Part shown: one piece after another, positions 55,106-64,000 of the stretch | Numbering within the stretch: position 1 is the stretch's first letter | Layout of the letters: the number at the start of each line of letters is the position of its first letter | Source of the DNA: Ilex aquifolium | Taxonomy: Eukaryota > Streptophyta > Magnoliopsida > Aquifoliales > Aquifoliaceae | NCBI GenBank assembly: GCA_951799425.1 | Contig: OX637402.1 | Span: 6,662,001-6,726,000 of the forward strand | Direction: 5' to 3' | Length of the DNA stretch: 64,000 nt | Made by a program: the position numbers and the translations under genes | Notes under the pieces: generated by a model | The model's database searches: none | Told to the model about the DNA's origin: nothing | The model's input: only the letters and a program-made list of their open reading frames with translations

Positions 55106-58100
55106 ATGTGGGGAAGGGACGACTATCACCGATTAGTTAGACAACCTTTAGACCCCAACATGAACATCGACCAAGACCCACCCGAAGATGCGGGTGACAA
55201 TTTTGAAAATGTGGATGCCAACCCAAACATCCAAGGGGGTGGAAATTTTGAAAATGTTGGTGCAAATCCAAATGTTCAAAGGGGTGGGGGATTACAACAA
55301 CCTAGGATGCCCAACCCACGAGTGCAATATCCCCCTCCCGATGCTTTTGATAATGAGGATGCTAACCCGAATAGGCAAATGGGTGGGGGATTACAACAAC
55401 CTAGGATGCCCAACCCACGAGTGCAATTTCCCCCACCTAGGAATGAAGGGAACATCCAACTTGACCCTCCACCAAGGACAATGCGGGAGTTCCTTCAGCC
55501 GACCCGTAGCTCCACACCATCATGCCTTGTCCTTCCTGTCCAAGCACATCTCTTTGTAATCAAACCATGGATGTTGCAACTACTCCCTAAATTCCATGGG
55601 GTTGAGAAGGAAAACCCTTATAGTCATCTAAAGTCTTATGAGGAAATAGTTGCAACCTTTATCCCAAATTACAACATGGAAGAGATTGCAAGGATGAAAC
55701 TTTTCTCTTTTTCCTTGGAGGGTAAGGCAAAGATTTGGTTTGATTCCATGGGACCTCGGACCATGCTATCTTGGGACCATATAGTTTCATTCTTTTTGAA
55801 AAAGTTTTTTCCGGTTCATAGAACCACTTCATTGAAAAAAGACATTCAAAACTTTTCTGAAAAACCCAATGAACAATTCTATCAGTGTTGGGAACGATAT
55901 AGAGATTTGATTCAATCCATACCACATCATGGTTTTAAATCGTGGCAATTGGTGAGTTTCTTCTATGAAGGAATCTCACCAAACCATAGGCAATTTATTG
56001 ACATGATGTGCAATGGTGAATTTTTGAACAAAGACCCTGACGAGGCCCTTGATTACTTTGGTACCTTGGCCGAAAATGCACAATCGTGGGATGTTAGGGA
56101 TCCAAGTGATGTACCTAGGACAATACCAGTGAGTAGTCAACCACCACGGGGAGGGATATATGATCTGAAAGACCGGGAGGACCTACTTTCACAAATTTCC
56201 AAATTGTCTAGGAAAGTAGATAGCCTTGAGGTGGAAAGGAGACGAGAGGTGTCTCATGTGTCAAGAGCCGAGGAGGCTTGTTCTATTTGTGGGGGTGTCG
56301 ATCATTCCACGTCGGAGTGCCCGAGCATTCCGGCACTTAAAGAGACATACCATGAACAGGCCAATGCCTTCAACCAACCGAGGCAATCATTTCCTCAAAA
56401 TTCCAACACTTACAATTCAGGGTATCGTGATCACCCTAATTTCAGTTGGAGGAATGAGAACCCCATTCCTTATGGCTCAAACACATATACACCTCCCGCA
56501 CCTCCTAGGCAAAGCCAATTTCAATCCCAGGGTCAAGGGCAAGCCTCTAACTCCCAATACCCACGGTCTAATCCGCAAGGGTATCAATCCAATCCTCCCC
56601 CACAAAATTTCTCCCAACAAGGTCCGTCTAGTTCTTCCATCTACCAACCCCCTCATAAGAAGAATTTGGAAGATATGCTCCACAATTTCATTCAAACCCA
56701 GACCACCCTCAATCAAACCTTCACTAATTTCATGCAAAGCCAAACCACCTTCAATAAGGACATTTCGGCCCAACTCACCAAGATCACTAATGCCATTGGG
56801 TTGTCTCAACAAGAGAAGGGAAAATTTCCCTCTCAACCCCAACAAAATCCCAAAGGTCAAAATGTGGTTGAGTTGGCCGAGACTTCCCAGGAGAGTTTTG
56901 AGCAACTCAAAGCTATCACCACACTTAGGAGTGGTAAACAAATTGAAAAGATGGTGGTGCCAAAGTTGACATCAAAGGCCGCATTGCCAAAAGAAAAAGA
57001 AAAAGAAAGTGAGGCCAAAGAAAGTGTGGTCGACAAGGGCGAGTCGAGTGAAAAGAGTGAGAGAGATGGGGTTGATAAAGAACATGTGATTGATGATGGT
57101 TTATGTTTTCCTTCTATGTCCGCCCCTTTTCCCCATCGGTTGAAGCCACCTCTCAAGGTGGCTAATTATTCTGACATTTTGGATTTGTTTAAGCAGGTAA
57201 AGATCAACATCTCGCTCCTTGATGCCATCAAGCAAATTCCGTCATGTGCCAAGATATTGAAGGACCTATGCACGGTGAAAAGAAAGTTGAATGTCCGGAA
57301 GAGGGCATTTCTCACCGAGCAAGTGAGCTCAATTTTGAGGACTAACACTCCTCCCAAGTTTAAGGACCCAGGCTGCCCCACCATTGCCATAACCATTGGA
57401 GATTGCCGGGTTGAACAAGCTTTGCTTGATTTGGGTGCCAGTGTCAATCTCCTCCCCTACTCAGTATATCAACAACTCAAGCTTGAGGAGTTGAAACCTA
57501 CTCCTATCACACTTCAGCTGGCGGATCGCAGTGTTCGCACACCAAGGGGAGTGGTTGAGGATGTTTTAGTCCAAGTGGACAAATTCTATTTTCCTGTTGA
57601 TTTCATTGTACTCGATACTCAACCTGTTGCGAATCTTTGCTCCCAAATTCCTGTCATTCTTGGTAGACCCTTCCTTGCGACATCTAATGCTGTGATAAAT
57701 TGCAGGAACGGTCTCATGAAGCTAGCCTTTGGAAACATGACAATGGAGCTTAATGTGTTCAATTTATCCAAGCAACCGGGGGACGATGAAGATGCATATG
57801 AGGTTAACCGAATTGATACTTTGATGGAGGAGCACATGGAGATGATGAGCACCTTGAGTTTAAGAGAGGAAGGGTTTGTTGATGAGGAAGAAGTGAATGT
57901 AGGATTGGATGGGCATGGAGAAGTGGAGAGTTTGAAAGGGGTGGATAAGTGGATCCCAACATTTGAAAGACTCCCACACCAAGAGAAGAAGATATTTCCA
58001 TCCGATGTACAAAAGCCTACCTTGGAATTGAAGCCACTACCTTCCCACTTAAAGTATGCATATCTTGGGGAAGATGAATCATTCCCGGTGGTGATTAGTT

Positions 58101-60937
58101 CGACATTGGATGCAAAGCAAGAAGGAGATCTCTTGGAGGTGCTGCGGAGACATAAGGGAGCAATTGGGTGGACAATTGCGGATATCAAGGGGATAAATCC
58201 TACCATTTGCACACACCGGATCTACCTTGAAGAAGATGCAAAACCATCTCGCCAGCCACAAAGGAGATTAAATCCGATCATGAAGGATGTGGTACGGGAT
58301 GAGGTTTTGAAACTACTTGACGTGGGCATTATCTTTCCAATTGCCGACAGTAAGTGGGTTAGTCCCACGCAAGTAGTACCCAAGAAGTCGGGTGTGACTG
58401 TGGTAGAAAATGAGGAGAATGAACTCATTCCAACAAGGGTAATCACTGGATGGAGAGTGTGTATTGATTACCGGAAGCTCAACTTGTGCACAAGGAAAGA
58501 CCACTTTCCAATCCCATTCCTCGATCAAGTGCTAGAACGGGTAGCGGGGCATCTTTTCTATTGCTTCTTAGATGGATACTCTGGCTACAATCAGATAGAG
58601 ATTGCCCTTGAAGACCAAGAGAAAACCACTTTCACTTGCCCCTACGGTACCTTTGCGTATCGTCGCATGCCTTTCGGGCTATGTAATGCCCCTGGAACAT
58701 TCCAACGTTGCATGATGGGGATCTTTAGTGATATGGTGGAGAAGATTGTCGAGGTGTTTATGGATGACTTCTCAGTCTTCGGGGATTCTTTCGAGGGGTG
58801 TTTGGGGAATTTGAAGAAGGTGTTAGAAAGGTGTGAGGAGAAGAATCTAGTTCTGAATTGGGAGAAATGTCACTTCATGGTGACACAAGGAATTGTGCTC
58901 GGGCACATCATCTCGGCAAAGGGAATCGAAGTGGACAAATCAAAGGTGGAGGCCATCTCCAACCTCCCTACGCCAAAGGTCATCAAAGATATCAGGTCGT
59001 TTCTGGGCCATGCAGGTTTTTACCGTCGGTTTATAAAAAATTTTAGTGCATTGGCCCGCCCGTTGACCAATTTGTTATCCAAAGATGTCCCTTTTGTTTG
59101 GTCGGATAGTTGTGAGGCATCTTTTTCAAAACTTAAGAGTATGCTTGTCACGCCTCCAATTATGCGACCACCTAAGTGGGACTTACCTTTTGAGCTTATG
59201 TGCGACGCAAGTGATTATGCGGTCGGTGCAGTGCTCGGTCAAAGGGAGGATAATAGACCATATGTAATATACTATGCTAGCAAAACTCTGAATGAGGCCC
59301 AAATGAATTATACCACCACAGAAAAGGAGTTGCTAGCAGTAGTATTTGCATTAGATAAATTTCGGTCTTACATCATTGGTTCACCGATAATTGTTTTCAC
59401 TGATCATTCTGCTTTAAAGTATCTACTGTCTAAGCAGGATGCCAAACCAAGGCTTATCCGGTGGATCCTCCTACTTCAAGAGTTCAATCTGATAATCAAA
59501 GATAAGAAAGGAGTAGAGAACGTGGTGGCGGACCATCTATCTAGATTGGTGGTGCAAGAGGCTGATGAGCACATTCCAATCCCTGATTCTTTTCCCGATG
59601 AGCATTTATTATCCATTCATTCTCATTGTCCTTGGTATGCTGACATTTGCAATTATCTTGCAACAGGACAAATACCACCGAAGTGGAGCCCTGAAGATAA
59701 AAGGAGGTTTATGGCGGACGTGAAGTACTTTTACTTCGATAATCCGTATCTGTTCAAGTACTGCCCAGACCAAATCATGAGGCGATGTGTGCCTGAAAAT
59801 GAGCAGCGGAATGTCCTTGCCTTCTGTCACTCCCAAGCCTGCGGTGGCCACTTCTCCGCCAAGAAAACTTCTTCAAAAATTCTCCAATCAGGTTTCTACT
59901 GGCCTTCTTTAATTAAGGATTGTATTTCATTTTGCAAAGAATGTGATAGATGCCAACGTTTGGGGAATGTGACCCGGAGGAATATGATGCCCCTCTCCCC
60001 TGTACTTGTCATAGAGATATTCGATTGTTGGGGCATTGAATTCATGGGTCCCTTCCCTATGTCGTTTGGCTATCTATACATTCTGCTGGCAGTGGACTAC
60101 GTGTCCAAATGGGTGGAGGCTATCCCAACCAAGACTAACGACCACCGGGTTGTAGTCAAGTTCTTAAAAGAGAACATTTTTTCGAGGTTCGGGACGCCTC
60201 GTGCAATGATTAGTGATGGTGGATCACACTTTTGTAACAGGCCACTTGCATCGTTATTTTTCAAATATGGCGTTACACATAAAGTATCCACCGCTTATCA
60301 CCCACAAACAAATGGCCAAGCCGAGCTAGCCAATAGGGAGATCAAGACCATCCTTGAAAAAACAGTTAATCCCAATAGGAAGGATTGGTCTGAGAGATTG
60401 ATTGATGCCCTGTGGGCATATCGTACTACCTACAAGACAGTTTTGGGCATGTCTCCCTATCGGCTTGTCTATGGAAAGGCTTGCCATCTGCCGGTAGAAA
60501 TGGAACACAAGGCCTATTGGGCCATCAAGACTTTAAATTTCAATATGAGAATGGCCGGTAAACATAGGATGTTAGAAATGAATGAATTGGAAGAGATTCG
60601 GCGGGATGCATACGAGAGTTCAAAAATTTCAAAGGAACGGGCGAAAATCTTTCATGATAACTCCATAATGAGGAAATCATTCGAGCCCGGGCAAAAGGTA
60701 CTCTTGTATAATTCCCGCCTCTCCATTTTTCCCGGAAAGCTAAGATCCCGTTGGGATGGCCCCTATCTTGTCAAGGTGGCCTACCCCAATGGAGCTGTTG
60801 AGATCACCAACCTCAAAGATGGCCAAACATTCAAGGTCAATGGCCAAAGACTTAAGCCATTCCTTGAGGGCTTTGAAAACCAAGTGGTGGAGGAGGAGTT
60901 AACCGACCCGGTGTATCCGGAAGTGATTGAGGAATAA
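55106..60937 (+). CDS. Ath-E gag-pol polyprotein
   Basis: 1943 codons in one frame, from ATG 55106 ([10 protein letters not shown], shared with Ath-A and Ath-C) to TAA at 60935-60937. Gag: N-terminal repeat region (residues about 32-111, [15 protein letters not shown] twice), capsid-like block (about 125-330), CCHC knuckle C392-C405 ([14 protein letters not shown]), Gln/Ser linker. Protease: [11 protein letters not shown] around D775. RT about 1060-1250 with FMDD catalytic D1220/D1221. RNase H from D1367 ([26 protein letters not shown]). Integrase: zinc domain from about 1575 ([16 protein letters not shown]), core with D1704 (ISDGGSHF) and E1740 (QAELANREI). The first catalytic position is Glu1645 (WGIEFMGPF) where Ath-A and Ath-C have Asp, so integration may be impaired. 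Lineage: Athila. Confidence 0.96.
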   Translation: MWGRDDYHRLVRQPLDPNMNIDQDPPEDAGDNFENVDANPNIQGGGNFENVGANPNVQRGGGLQQPRMPNPRVQYPPPDAFDNEDANPNRQMGGGLQQPRMPNPRVQFPPPRNEGNIQLDPPPRTMREFLQPTRSSTPSCLVLPVQAHLFVIKPWMLQLLPKFHGVEKENPYSHLKSYEEIVATFIPNYNMEEIARMKLFSFSLEGKAKIWFDSMGPRTMLSWDHIVSFFLKKFFPVHRTTSLKKDIQNFSEKPNEQFYQCWERYRDLIQSIPHHGFKSWQLVSFFYEGISPNHRQFIDMMCNGEFLNKDPDEALDYFGTLAENAQSWDVRDPSDVPRTIPVSSQPPRGGIYDLKDREDLLSQISKLSRKVDSLEVERRREVSHVSRAEEACSICGGVDHSTSECPSIPALKETYHEQANAFNQPRQSFPQNSNTYNSGYRDHPNFSWRNENPIPYGSNTYTPPAPPRQSQFQSQGQGQASNSQYPRSNPQGYQSNPPPQNFSQQGPSSSSIYQPPHKKNLEDMLHNFIQTQTTLNQTFTNFMQSQTTFNKDISAQLTKITNAIGLSQQEKGKFPSQPQQNPKGQNVVELAETSQESFEQLKAITTLRSGKQIEKMVVPKLTSKAALPKEKEKESEAKESVVDKGESSEKSERDGVDKEHVIDDGLCFPSMSAPFPHRLKPPLKVANYSDILDLFKQVKINISLLDAIKQIPSCAKILKDLCTVKRKLNVRKRAFLTEQVSSILRTNTPPKFKDPGCPTIAITIGDCRVEQALLDLGASVNLLPYSVYQQLKLEELKPTPITLQLADRSVRTPRGVVEDVLVQVDKFYFPVDFIVLDTQPVANLCSQIPVILGRPFLATSNAVINCRNGLMKLAFGNMTMELNVFNLSKQPGDDEDAYEVNRIDTLMEEHMEMMSTLSLREEGFVDEEEVNVGLDGHGEVESLKGVDKWIPTFERLPHQEKKIFPSDVQKPTLELKPLPSHLKYAYLGEDESFPVVISSTLDAKQEGDLLEVLRRHKGAIGWTIADIKGINPTICTHRIYLEEDAKPSRQPQRRLNPIMKDVVRDEVLKLLDVGIIFPIADSKWVSPTQVVPKKSGVTVVENEENELIPTRVITGWRVCIDYRKLNLCTRKDHFPIPFLDQVLERVAGHLFYCFLDGYSGYNQIEIALEDQEKTTFTCPYGTFAYRRMPFGLCNAPGTFQRCMMGIFSDMVEKIVEVFMDDFSVFGDSFEGCLGNLKKVLERCEEKNLVLNWEKCHFMVTQGIVLGHIISAKGIEVDKSKVEAISNLPTPKVIKDIRSFLGHAGFYRRFIKNFSALARPLTNLLSKDVPFVWSDSCEASFSKLKSMLVTPPIMRPPKWDLPFELMCDASDYAVGAVLGQREDNRPYVIYYASKTLNEAQMNYTTTEKELLAVVFALDKFRSYIIGSPIIVFTDHSALKYLLSKQDAKPRLIRWILLLQEFNLIIKDKKGVENVVADHLSRLVVQEADEHIPIPDSFPDEHLLSIHSHCPWYADICNYLATGQIPPKWSPEDKRRFMADVKYFYFDNPYLFKYCPDQIMRRCVPENEQRNVLAFCHSQACGGHFSAKKTSSKILQSGFYWPSLIKDCISFCKECDRCQRLGNVTRRNMMPLSPVLVIEIFDCWGIEFMGPFPMSFGYLYILLAVDYVSKWVEAIPTKTNDHRVVVKFLKENIFSRFGTPRAMISDGGSHFCNRPLASLFFKYGVTHKVSTAYHPQTNGQAELANREIKTILEKTVNPNRKDWSERLIDALWAYRTTYKTVLGMSPYRLVYGKACHLPVEMEHKAYWAIKTLNFNMRMAGKHRMLEMNELEEIRRDAYESSKISKERAKIFHDNSIMRKSFEPGQKVLLYNSRLSIFPGKLRSRWDGPYLVKVAYPNGAVEITNLKDGQTFKVNGQRLKPFLEGFENQVVEEELTDPVYPEVIEE

Positions 60938-61143
60938 CAATTGGTCCCTTGTTCGCATGTACAGTTTCTTTTATTTTAATTATGTCATGTTTTTATTTCA
61001 TGTCACTTACTTGTGTGTTGGTGTATAGCTTTGTTTTCTTTTGAATCCAGATCTTGGTGCTTTTGTCGAAAGCGAAATTGCGAGGTGTTCTCTTACCCTA
61101 TTTATCTTTTTATTGTCTCCCATTGCATATTATATCTTTTTGT

Positions 61144-61189
61144 TGCATTGAGGACAATGCATGGTTCTAGTTGGGGGGTGAGGTGCACC
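61144..61189 (+). promoter_or_regulatory. Internal hairpin plus G6 tract (Ath-E)
   Basis: Perfect stem TGCATTG/CAATGCA with loop AGGA (61144-61161), TTGGGGGGTG (61171-61180), GGTGCACC (61182-61189), about 200 bases after the pol stop. Confidence 0.65.
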
Positions 61190-63006
61190 ATCTGTATGAT
61201 ACACCAAGGTTATTTGAATTTCTTTTGATTTTTGCTTGCAATTGTGAAAAATAGGTGAAATTTTCTTGAAATTTTTTGATGAAAGATACCTTTAAGTTGA
61301 TCTGTATTCCCTTATGAAGCGAGTATGAACTGGATGACATGTTGATTGTTGTTGTGAACCTTGTGCACATGAGCTTACTATAGAAATGGATCCTATGCAT
61401 AAATATCACATATGTATTGATTTTCAAACTCATCTGTATGTGATTTCTGAATTTGTAATTTCAGTGATTTACGGGTTGGATTCATGTTTTAAGCTTGACA
61501 TAAGTAGTGGAGATGAGTAAGGACCCATGAGAGTTTTAGTGCCAAACCTTTTTGGAGGGAACTTACGTTTACTCAAAGAACAATTTTTGATATCAAGTTT
61601 GTTCAATAGTCTCATTATGCTTGCTTTGGTTAGTTGCATTTGGTTAGTAGACTGATTTGTCTTGATCATGTAATGCTTTCCCCATGTGGACCTGGAAGTG
61701 ATCTTAGGCCATTTTTGAAAACTTTGAGCCTTAGCCTTTTTTCTTGGAAAAATTTATCCCTAGTGCCATGATTGAGCCTTACTTGAATTCGTTTCTATGC
61801 CATACATTTGACCAAGCCAATGCAAAATGATAAATACTTACCTTACCTTGGTTGTTCCAAGAGCTAAATTTGAGTGATCGTTAAAGCGAAGGAAGTATGG
61901 TGTGGAAATTCAAACAAAAGGGATGGATGTTGTGGAGTTTAAATGTTGAATGAAAAAGAATGAAAACTCAAGAAAAGGAAGAGAAAGGGGTGAAAGAAGA
62001 AAGAACGATCATAGAAAAAAGGAAGATATTAAGAAGAGTAAAGAAAATAAACAAGGGGTGTGGTGATGGGGAGAAAATCAAAATCCCATGAAAAAGGAAG
62101 TGTTTTTCCAATATTAAAGTCGCTCACTCGGAACAACCCTCTTTGTTGCCTTTTTTCCTTCATTTCTTTTACCTAGATATCATCCCAGGGCCTCATTACA
62201 ACCCTTAAAGCCCTAAGTGATCTAGGGAAGCATGGGAGATGCATATTTGTTAAAGAAATGATAAAGTTTAGTCTTACTACCTAATGCACTAACATCCTAT
62301 TCATGAGACTATGCCAAGGTTGCCTCATTGTCACATATGAACTTCATTTTTGGATTACATGTGAGCACTTTGTTTTGAATACAAGATTCTATATCACATG
62401 TACACATGGAGTGCATACCAGTATAACGTGAGTGCGTTTTTTGCTTAAGAGTGTCCCCCGGTGAGTTTTGCATTGAAACTGAGTTTGTCTAGCCTTTCGA
62501 ATGTGAATTCTGTTTCGTAAATGCCCAAATTACTTGTTTAAATTCACATGCACACGAGTTGAAAATTAATTTGTAGGTGCATATTTCTGACTAGCATTGA
62601 GGACTATGGTTTTGCTCATGTACATCTAGTTCATTCAATTGAGAAATTTGTTAAAAGCTCCATGCTTGCAAGAGTGAGGGAATATCTCTCAAGTTATTGA
62701 TATTGACATATTTTAGGAATGCTTTGATTCTGAGCCTTATGATGTTTATTTTGGGTGCTCATTTTGATAGTTGAGAACAGAATTTGATTTTTTTTTTTTT
62801 GTATGATGAATGTTCATAGGTTTAAATCACCTTGCAATTTCAATCATAAAGTGAGCATGATGGTTCGAGTTGTGGTTTATAATTGGAATATATCTTTTCG
62901 AATGGAGTTGGAGTTAGAAGTAATGTGATGAAGTGTCTAGGAAGGTCCTAAGTTGATTTTGATTGAAGGAATGTTTCAGCAGTAGTTTGGCGGACAAAGC
63001 AGAACA

Positions 63007-63102
63007 GTACCGGTACTCGGTACCGGTACCATTTGGTACCGGTACTAGGTACCGGTACCAAAAACCTACTGGAATCGCAGTACCGGTACCCAGTACCGGT
63101 AC
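63007..63102. repeat. GTACCGGTAC cassette, 6 copies (Ath-E 3' region)
   Basis: Palindromes at 63007, 63020, 63036 and 63049 (spacing 13, 16, 13), spacer CCTACTGGAATCGC, then 63080 and 63093 (13). This has the same elements as the Ath-E LTR cassette at 53542, with the four- and two-copy sides exchanged. Confidence 0.93.
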
Positions 63103-63442
63103 CGTTTGCCTGACGGAAAAATTTTTTAGGGCTTTTAATTTCAAAACCTAAGTTCTACCTTTCATTTCCCTCATTTACTCCTTCCCTATCTTCTTCCCCC
63201 CTACCCGACGGCACTCCAAGGGTCAAGAACCCTTTCTCTTTCCCTCTTCACTCTCCCCATTTACTCCTCCCTTATCTCCTTCCCCCCTACCCGATGGAAC
63301 TCCAAGGGTCCAAAACCCTTTTTCTTCCCCCTCAGTCTATAAAATCCCCTTGAGCTAGATTATTTTCCACAGTCCTCCTCCATTTTACCCTACCCTTATA
63401 GCCGAATCTCAAGTTCCTCCTATTCTCTCCATTCATTACACA

Positions 63443-64000
63443 ATGCCTCGCACCAAGATGGTCGGATCAGGACCAGAGCCCAGTTCTCCTCCTGCCATGG
63501 GTTCTGCCAGCCGCAAAAGAAGTGGAGAAGGATCGAGTGGGGACCTTGAGAAGCAGAGAAAGAAGGCCAAGAGGGATGCTCGACGCCAGTTGATTGACGG
63601 TAAGAATGTGACCTGTGAACGGTTTTTGGATAGGCTTTCCCTTTCCCCCATTCATCCTGCTGTGAAAATCATTGAGGGGCATGGGATGCAATTCTGGTTT
63701 AAGGAGGTTGTGGGATACAATTTGGCCATGGTGAGGGAGTTTTACCATTCACTAAATTTCATCGAGAATGATGATGAGGGAGTGTTGAGAGCAAATGTTA
63801 GGGGTAAGATTATTGTGGTGACCCCTGATGTCATAGCCACATGCCTTGGGGATTACCAGAGACCCCCATCCAGACCACCCGTTTATCCTCGCAAAATGGG
63901 TAAGCCGAAGACTAAAGAGGATCTTGTCGAGTTGATGTATGAGGATCCTGCTACGTTCAGGGGAACCTTTCAGAGTGGGGGGTTGAAGCATGTTTATGGG
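63443..64000 (+). CDS. Ath-E 3' ORF, env-like position (runs off window)
   Basis: Open from ATG 63443 (MPRTKMVGSGPEPSSPPAM) for 186 codons to the window edge with no stop. Basic N-terminus (SRKRSGEG, EKQRKKAKRDARRQ), then VTCERFLDRLSLSP, FWFKEVVGYNLAMVREFY, NVRGKIIVVTPDVIATCLG, VYPRKMGK, LKHVYG, colinear with the broken Ath-D copy. From Ath-D, the missing part should be a Pro/Ala-rich and acidic tail. No membrane segment is visible in this part. It resembles 'putative plant transposon protein' ORFs of plant Athila-type elements (from memory). Possibly a nuclear or nucleic-acid-associated protein; function unknown. Confidence 0.82.
   Translation, partial: MPRTKMVGSGPEPSSPPAMGSASRKRSGEGSSGDLEKQRKKAKRDARRQLIDGKNVTCERFLDRLSLSPIHPAVKIIEGHGMQFWFKEVVGYNLAMVREFYHSLNFIENDDEGVLRANVRGKIIVVTPDVIATCLGDYQRPPSRPPVYPRKMGKPKTKEDLVELMYEDPATFRGTFQSGGLKHVYG

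Larger units (their letters stand above)
60938..63442 (+). other. Ath-E 3' noncoding region
   Basis: 2.5 kb between pol and the 3' ORF with no credible gene. Contains the hairpin/G6 module (61144-61189), a purine-rich tract (about 61950-62060), the palindrome cassette (63007-63102), then a C/T-rich stretch (about 63160-63440) that may be the leader of the 3' ORF. Confidence 0.8.
53294..64000 (+). mobile_element. Ath-E: coding-intact Athila-type element, 3' end off window
   Basis: 5' LTR, intact PBS, uninterrupted gag-pol, 3' noncoding region, cassette and open 3' ORF. The 3' LTR lies beyond the window, so age and target duplication cannot be checked. The left flank is ATCAT (53289-53293). 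It lies inside the LTR of element G and is not interrupted, consistent with being among the youngest insertions here. Confidence 0.92.

Noticed and set aside
56226-56969. 247-codon ORF overlapping Ath-E gag in another frame
   Set aside because: Shadow of the gag frame; similar shadows occur over the decayed gag of Ath-A and Ath-C, and the real frame has the knuckle and capsid features.

Overview
The window is plant nuclear DNA made entirely of nested LTR retrotransposons; I recognise no host gene, rRNA, tRNA or CRISPR array. The lineages point to a flowering plant with a repeat-rich genome: Ty3/gypsy Athila-type elements (primer site matching tRNA-Asp, TGGCGCCGTTGCCGGGGA; long LTRs of about 1.6-1.85 kb; gag-pol in one frame; an extra ORF far 3' of pol) and a Ty3/gypsy chromovirus of Tekay/Del type (tRNA-iMet primer site, C-terminal chromodomain). 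The species cannot be named from this sequence. Element names below are mine.

Layout. 1-13989: Ath-A, minus strand, decayed, its 3' end off the left edge. Its integrase is split by an Athila-type solo LTR (sLTR-1, 3295-7367, TSD ATGCC), which is itself split by a Tekay-like solo LTR (4424-6653, TSD CTGCA). 13990-14541: piece of an older LTR (LTR-X) into which Ath-A inserted. 14542-17922: gag-pro remnant Ath-B (minus) with a plus-strand solo LTR inside (sLTR-2, 16019-17640, TSD TTGTG). 17923-18877: start of an LTR of another family (LTR-Y). 18878-37640: Tek-1 (plus), with an internal tandem duplication and with element F (27743-34874, TSD CATAT) inserted in its integrase. 37641-47127: Ath-C (minus, decayed). 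47128-51804: 3' part of Ath-D (plus), whose integrase was cut by Ath-C. 51805-53293: remnant of a Tekay-like element G (minus). 53294 to the right edge: Ath-E (plus), the youngest-looking element, with an uninterrupted 1943-codon gag-pol and an open 3' ORF running off the window.

Working parts. In an autonomous copy such as Ath-E, the LTR drives transcription, tRNA-Asp primes at the PBS, gag packages the RNA, and protease, RT, RNase H and integrase copy and insert it. Ath-E looks complete except for Glu in place of the first integrase catalytic Asp. Element F keeps both LTRs, PBS and PPT but codes only for a zinc-knuckle/coiled gag derivative, so it would need enzymes supplied in trans. sLTR-1 belongs to the same LTR family as F, so F-type elements have moved more than once.

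Most unusual signals. (1) A palindrome cassette of repeated GTACCGGTAC sites around a short conserved spacer occurs in LTRs and 3' noncoding regions of several families; at equivalent places in other copies the arms are replaced by CCTTCCGGAAGG palindromes around a similar spacer. (2) A hairpin followed by a G-rich tract occurs about 200 bp after every Athila pol, and the true PPT is preceded by a different hairpin. (3) Element F, with three tandem CCHC knuckles and no capsid or enzymes, has a mosaic LTR pair. (4) Tek-1 carries a 2.5-kb internal tandem duplication with an embedded 178-bp LTR-like unit and no matching target-site duplication.
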